DNA of 64,000 nucleotides from Rhabdophis nuchalis (Eukaryota; Chordata; Lepidosauria; Squamata; Natricidae). The notes below the pieces were generated by a model, which saw nothing but the letters and a program-made list of their open reading frames with translations, searched no databases and had not been told where the DNA came from. Position numbers and translations under genes: made by a program. Each line of letters begins with the position of its first letter. Position 1 is the first letter of the stretch. The stretch lies in contig CM077643.1 of NCBI GenBank assembly GCA_039707465.1, positions 200,781,605-200,845,604 of the forward strand. The letters are read 5' to 3'. This document shows positions 56,820 through 64,000 of the stretch, piece by piece.

Positions 56820-57125
56820 GAAATACAGTAGGTAGGTAGGTAGGAAGCTATAGGGATAGAGAGAGGGAGGGAGAAATGTGGTAGGTAGGTAGGTAGGTAG
56901 GTAGGTAGGTAGGTAGGTAGGTAGGGGGATAGAGAGAGAGAGGGAGAAATACAGTAGAGGGATAGAGAGAGAGAGGCCGAGGGCGACGGAGGCCATCGCC
57001 TGTCCCTTTGGAATGGCACTCGCCTATCTCTCAGGACTGACTGGCCCATGTTCAACTGCTGTTCACATGGAACCCTTTGCCACTTCAAAATAGGTAGATA
57101 GGTAGAGGGAGAGAGGGAAAGGTAG
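56820..57125. repeat. (GGTA)n / (GA)n microsatellite
   Basis: Same compound motif as at 27841-28400 ('gagaaatacagtaggtaggt'), with an interposed unique block 56975-57085. No TA-element ends could be located, so it may be a fragment. Confidence 0.8.
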
Positions 57126-57480
57126 GTAGGTTGGGGGTTATACGGTGGTTGTGTGCACGTGTTTGTGTGTGCAGGTGTAGATCTTCATACAGATTGGTTA
57201 GCCAGACTGGGCCACAGCAACGCTAGTTTTGAATAAATGAAAATAGTTAAGTTTTCATATTTGCTATTATCAAGTATGAGTGTTTTTGTTGTTATTTAAA
57301 GTTATGTTTCCATTGTATTGCATTTGTTGTATGTTTCATTGACTATGTCACTGTTTTTTGTACAGCACTTAAGAGACCTTCAGATGAGTGCATTTTTAAA
57401 TTTTTCATTTATAGCGTAATGAGTATGTATGCATGCTTTGATTTTGTCAATATTTGGATTAAGACAAGCCAATATGTTTA

Positions 57481-57741
<261 letters not shown>

Positions 57742-58011
57742 CTAACATTAGCCAAGGGAATTTGCCGTCCCCTAACATAAACTCCGATTCCTTCAGAATT
57801 AACTGCTCACTATACTCCTGGTGTTGTGCAGTGTTAATAGTAGGGTGAAAGAATCAGGTTTCAGAGAGGAATTAAATGTTTGCATTCGTTAAATGCTTAA
57901 CCAATGCAAAGTTAAAAGCTTTAAACTCCTCGCTTAGTCTGGATGCAAAAGAAAGTAATAAGCTGATAAGAATGTGGAGAATTATTTTTTCTTAATTTAT
58001 GGTAACAACAA

Positions 58012-60903
58012 TTAACTGGGGGTGGGGGAGTGGCGATTATGGTTAAGGAAGGTCTTGAGCCAAGGGAGACCACGATCCCTCAGACGACCGGGTGTGAATC
58101 TCTCTGCGTGAGGTGGGGCCTAGGGAGGCAGTTGGGCGTGTTAGTTGTGTACCTGGCTCTTCGCTATGCAACAACAACCCTGCCCGAGCTCCTAGAGGTG
58201 ATAGCCGAGGCGGCGGTTGACACCCCCAGACTAGTAGTCATGGGGGACTTTAACTTGCCGTCAGTAGGCAAGGCCTCTGGAGCAGCTCGGGAGTTCATGG
58301 CCTCCATGATGGCCATGGACCTGACCCAGGTAGTTTTAGGCCCTATTCACGAGGGAGGACACACCCTGGATCTAATCTTCGTCTCGGGACAGTGGAGCAG
58401 TGATCTGGGAATAGGGGACTTAGCCATCACACCTTTGTCATGGACAGATCACGCTCTCCTCCGGCTAGACTTTCCAATCACCTCACCTCACCGCGGGGAG
58501 GCGGAAACTGAGATTCCCAGATGGTTCTGCCCCAGGCTCCTGATGTACCCGGAAAGGTTCCAGAGGGAGCTTGGGCCAATTCCTGTGGACTTGCCCCGCG
58601 ACTCGACTGAGGACCTAGTGGCCGCATGGTTAAGTGCGGCCACGGGGGCCTTGGACCGAGTCGTGCCCTTGCAGCCTCTCTTGCGGCGACGAATCACCCA
58701 GGCTCCTTGGTTTACCGAGGAGCTGAGGGAGATGAAACGCCACAAGAGACGCCTAGAGAGCAAATGGATATCCTCTCGCTCCGAAGCCGACCGAACACTA
58801 GTGAGAACCCATATTAGGGCTTACTTAGTGGTGATAAAGGTGGCCAAACGTGAGTATTATGCCACTCTTATTGCATCCGCAGATAACCGCCCTGCCGCCC
58901 TGTTTGTGTGACCCGCTCCCTCCTTCACCAGAGGCCGCGGGAAGCCCCTTTGCAGGGACGAGCAGAGGAATTTGGGATTTATCTGCAGGATAAAATCACT
59001 CGTATTCGGAATGAGCTACCCTCCATCGACAGTGGTCCGATGGGATTGTCCGAGGCTGGTCTTGAGGCACCATTCTGGGAGGAGTTTGATTTTGTTACTA
59101 CCGAGGATATGGACAAGTTGTTAAGGAGACTTAAGGCGACCACATGTTTATTGGACCCGTGTCCCTCCTGGCTTGTACTGGCATCCTGGGAGACGACACG
59201 AGCTGGCTCCAGGAGATTGTCAATGCCTCCTTGAGTGAGGGGTCCTTGCCTGCCGTCTTGAAAGAGGCGGTAGTGAGGCCCCTCCTCAAGAAGCCTTCCC
59301 TGGACCCAGCATTATTAGAGAACTATCGTCCGGTCTCCAACCTCCACTTTTTAGTGAAGGTTGTTGAGAGTGTGGTGGCCCAACAGTTTCCGCGACACCT
59401 GGAGGAAATTGATTATCTAGACCCGCGCCAGTCCGGCTTCCGACCCGGTCACAGCACCGAGACGGCATTGGTCGCGTTGGTTGATAATCTCTGGAGGGCG
59501 CAGGATAGAGGCTGTTCCTCTATCCTTGTCCTGTTAGACCTCTCAGTGGCTTTTGATACCATCGACCATGGTATCCTATTGCACCGACTGGGGGGGTTGG
59601 GGCTGGGAGGCACCGTTTTACGGTGGTTCTCGTCCTACCTCTCTGGTCGGTCGCAATATGTGTTGACGGGAGGCAGAGGTCGACCTCGAGACCCCTCTTA
59701 TGCGGGGTTCCTCAGGGGTCGGTCCTCTCACCCCTCCTGTTCAACACATATATTATATTTATATTTATTATATTTATACCCCGCCCTTCTCCAAGCGGAC
59801 CCAGGGCGGCGCGCAGGAATGTATGAATATATGAAGCCGCTGGGCGAGATCATCCATGGTTTTGGGGTGGGATACCATCTGTACGCTGATGACACCCAGC
59901 TGTACATATCCACCCCAGACCACCCCAACGATGCCGCCGAGGTGCTGTCCCGGTGTTTGGAGGCCGTACGGATCTGGATGGGTAATAACAAACTCAAGCT
60001 CAACCCGTCCAAGACTGAGTGGCTGTGGTTTCCGGCACCCCGGTTCAGCCAGATTATTCCAACTCTGGCCATTGGGGCGAAACACTGGCCCCCGTGGAGA
60101 GGGCGCACAATTTGGGTGTCATCCTGGACTCCCGGCTGTCCATGGAGGACCATGTGGCAGCCGTGGCCAGGGGGGCATTTCATCAGGTACGCCTGATGCG
60201 CAAATTGCGCCCCTTATTGGACCGGGCGGCCCTTCGCACAGTCACTCAAGCTCTCGTGACATCCCGACTCGATTACTGTAATGCTCTCTACATGGGGCTT
60301 CCCTTGAGGTGCACTCGAAAGCTAGCAGTTAGTCCAGAATGCAGCCGCGCGGGTGATTACGGGAGCCTCTAGATAACACCGATCCTGCGCGAGCTGCACT
60401 GGCTTCCTGTGGCCTTTCGGGTGCGCTTCAAGGTTCTGACGACCATCTTTAAAGCGCTCCATGGCTCGGGGCCTAGTTATATGCGAGACCGTCTCCTGCC
60501 CCATACATCCCTTCGGCCGATCCGCTCTCACAGAGAGGGCCTTCTCAGGGTGCCGTCGGCCGGGCAATGCCAACTGGCGACACTCAGGGGAAGAGCCTTC
60601 TCTGTGGCGGGCCCTGCCCTTTGGAACGACCTACCCCCTGAATTGCGTACCATCTCGGACCTCCGCCTCTTCCGCCAGTGTCTAAAGACACATCTCTTTC
60701 AGCAAGCCGGCCTAGCCTAACCTCCCGTCGGGGCTATTTTAGATAGTTTTAAATTGGGGATTTTAATTTGGTTTTTAGCATAGGATTGTAATTTAATATG
60801 TTTTTAAATTTTGTATTTATCGTTTTGTATGTTTTTTAAATTCCTGTGCGCTGCCCTGGGGCCTTCGTGGAGAAGGGCGGGATATAAATGTGATTAAAAT
60901 AAA
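58012..60903 (+). mobile_element. L2-like LINE, 5'-truncated, disrupted ORF2
   Basis: Second copy of the family at 2739-5720, in opposite orientation. Endonuclease part 58030-58911 (GDFNLPSVG, SWTDHALL); RT part 59144-60196 ([23 protein letters not shown]); C-terminus 60180-60720 (SRLDYCNALYMGLP, ALWNDLPPELRTISDL). Frameshifts lie near 58908, 59205, 59680 and 60090-60180, and an antisense fragment is inserted at about 59750-59826. The 3' end 'gccctggggccttcgtggag' and 'aagggcgggatataaatgtg' is followed by an A-rich tail. It is non-functional. Confidence 0.9.
59750..59826 (-). mobile_element. L2-like 3'-tail fragment inserted in the LINE's RT domain
   Basis: 'ttataccccgcccttctcca' and 'gcggacccagggcggcgcgc' is the antisense tail of the same LINE family, preceded by (TATTTA)n. 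It interrupts the codons between LLFNT and YMKPLGE when compared with the copy at 3850. A likely target duplication is ATATAT on both sides. Confidence 0.85.
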
Positions 60904-61229
60904 AAAATAAACTGCTATGGACGCTTCTGAAGTTAAGCATATCATGTTGTGCAAAACCATTTGATTCATCATATTTTTCAGAGTATAATACGTACCTTTT
61001 TCCCTCAAAAAAGAGGCTGAAAATCTGGGTGCAGCTTATATACTGAATATAGAATTTTTTGCCTCCTGAAACCCTGTCCCCTTCACCAAAATGGCCATGC
61101 ATAGCCTTTAGGAGGCTTTCAGAGGGGGCTGGGGAGGGCAGAAATGAGCAAAAAATGGGCCAGCTTTGCCCCCCCCCCCCCGCACACGCACAAATTTTAT
61201 TGGAGGTCCAACCTGCCATTATTCTAGTA

Positions 61230-62572
61230 CAGTGGTCGGCAAACTCATTAGTCAAAAGAGCCAAATATCAACAATACCACGATTGAAATTTTTTTGAGAG
61301 CCAGAAGGTGTGGCCTGTTTTGTGGGAGTGGCTCAGCAGTCATGTGACCAGGTGGGCGTGGCCAACTTGGAAAATGTCTTAACAACGGTCTTGCTTAGCA
61401 ACCAAAATTTTGGCCTCAATTGTGGTCATAAGTTCTCTTTCATCTCTGTCCCACTTTCTTTTTCTTTCTTTTCTTTCTTCCCTTCTTTCTCTCTCTTTCT
61501 GTCTCTCTCTGTCTCTCTCTCTGAGTCTGTCTGTCTCTCTCTGTGGCTCTTTATCTCTCTCTCCCTCCCTCCCTCTCTGTCTCTTTCTATCATTCTCTGA
61601 GTCTGTCTGTCTGTTTCTCTCTGTGGCTCTTTATCTCTCTCTCCCTCCCTCCCTCCCTCCCTCTCTGTCTCTTTCTATCATTCTCTGTGTCTGTCTGACT
61701 CTCTCTCTCTGTGGCTCTTTCTCTCCCTCCTTCCCTCCCTCCCTCCCTCTGTCTCTTTCTGTCATTCTCTCTGTGTGTCTGCCTTTCTTTCCTCCCTCCC
61801 TCTTATCTCTGTGTCTCTCCCCTCCCTTCCTGTCTCTCTCTGTCATTCTCTCTGTGTCTGTCAGATTCTGAATCCCTTCCTTCCTCCCCCCCCTCTCTCT
61901 GCCTCTCTCTGTCTGCCGGTCACTGTGTCCACAGAATACCGTGTGAAGCAGCGGCGACTCTGCGCTGCCGGCGACGCCATCTGCGAGGTCCCCCTCGCGT
62001 TCCCCGTCTTCCCCGATGGCGTCTAGAGTGATCAGGGGCCGTGCAGAAACTCGGCGCTTTTCCGCGGTGTGGAAAAGATAGGCGCGTGCAGGTCCTGCGG
62101 AATTACAGCGCAGATTCCCACCGCTACGAACTCTCCGAGGCTGTAATTGGGCGGGGCATGCACGCACCGATCTTTTCCGCACGCATGCGCCGCCCGATTA
62201 CAGCCTCGGAGAGTTCGTAGCGGTGGGAATCTGTGCTGTAATTCCGCAGGACCTGCACGGGTCTATCTTTTCCACACCGTGGAAAAGCGCAGAGTTTCTG
62301 CACGGCCCCTGATCACTCCAGTCGCCATCGGGGAAGACGGGGAACGCGAGGGGGACCTCGCGGATGGCGTCGCTGGCAGCCCAGAGTCGCCGCTGCTTCA
62401 TGCAGTATTCTGTGGACACAGTGACCGGCAGACAGAGAGAGGCACAGAGAGAGAGAGAGGGAGGGAGGGAGGGAATCAGAGAGAGATTGAAGAGCCACAT
62501 TCAAGGGGCCAAAGAGCCGAGTGCGGCTCGCGAGCCGCGTGCGGCTCGCGAGCCGCGGTTTGCCGACCACTG
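61230..62572. mobile_element. Foldback hAT element with ~250-bp inverted arms
   Basis: The ends CAGTGGTCGGCAAACTC and GGTTTGCCGACCACTG are flanked by perfect 8-bp target duplications TTCTAGTA (61222-61229, 62573-62580). The 1343-bp interior has a (CT)-rich tract (61440-61905), a GC-rich left arm (about 61908-62143), a short centre, a right arm (about 62175-62430) that is its near-perfect reverse complement, then a GA-rich tract. The subterminal 'gtgcggctcgcgagccgc' is tandemly repeated near 62520-62557. Open frames in the arms mirror each other and are not genes. Confidence 0.88.
61440..61905. repeat. CT-rich simple-sequence tract
   Basis: Repeats of 'ctgtctctctctgtggctct' and (CCCT)n, arranged as four imperfect ~110-bp higher-order units. 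Its complement, much shorter, lies at 62432-62490. Confidence 0.9.
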
Positions 62573-62577
62573 TTCTA

Positions 62578-64000
<1,423 letters not shown>

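Overview
The window comes from a vertebrate nuclear genome, most likely a squamate reptile and probably a snake. The signs are Sauria-type tRNA SINEs, CR1 and L2-like LINEs with pentanucleotide microsatellite tails, many hAT and TA-target MITEs, and an AT-rich, microsatellite-rich intronic background.

One cellular gene is present: the 3' part of HECW2 (NEDL2, a C2-WW-HECT E3 ubiquitin ligase) on the minus strand. Seventeen coding exons can be placed between 62789 and 521. All have AG/GT borders and every junction phase matches its neighbour. Together they encode 675 complete residues, which is exactly the C-terminal 675 of the 1572-residue human protein: the region before WW2, the WW2 domain, the linker and the whole HECT domain. 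The catalytic cysteine (human C1540) lies in the last exon at 620-622, and the stop is at 521-523. The 3' UTR runs off the left edge. The 5' exons (C2 domain, WW1, low-complexity middle) lie beyond the right edge.

Layout: 1-520, 3' UTR; 633-6970, last intron with a nearly complete L2-like LINE (about 2739-5720); 6971-16468, a compact set of HECT exons with several hAT MITEs in the introns; 16469-23846, intron with a truncated CR1 LINE; 25300-34225, intron with nested DNA transposons and microsatellites; 34226-43214, linker exons; 43215-57510, two large introns full of SINEs, MITEs and, at 54.5-56.4 kb, a cluster of Penelope-like repeats carrying hammerhead-ribozyme motifs; 57511-62789, WW2 exon, a second L2-like LINE (plus strand), a nested TA-element/hAT with a large foldback palindrome, and the first exon seen; 62790-64000, intron with a mariner/Tigger-like MITE.

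The most interesting signal is three copies (55232-55276 minus, 55986-56032 plus, 56150-56196 minus) of a compact hammerhead ribozyme with short palindromic stem III. Stems I, II and III all show compensatory changes between copies. No other protein-coding gene, rRNA, functional tRNA or CRISPR array was found. Most other open frames are antisense shadows of LINEs or translations of microsatellites.
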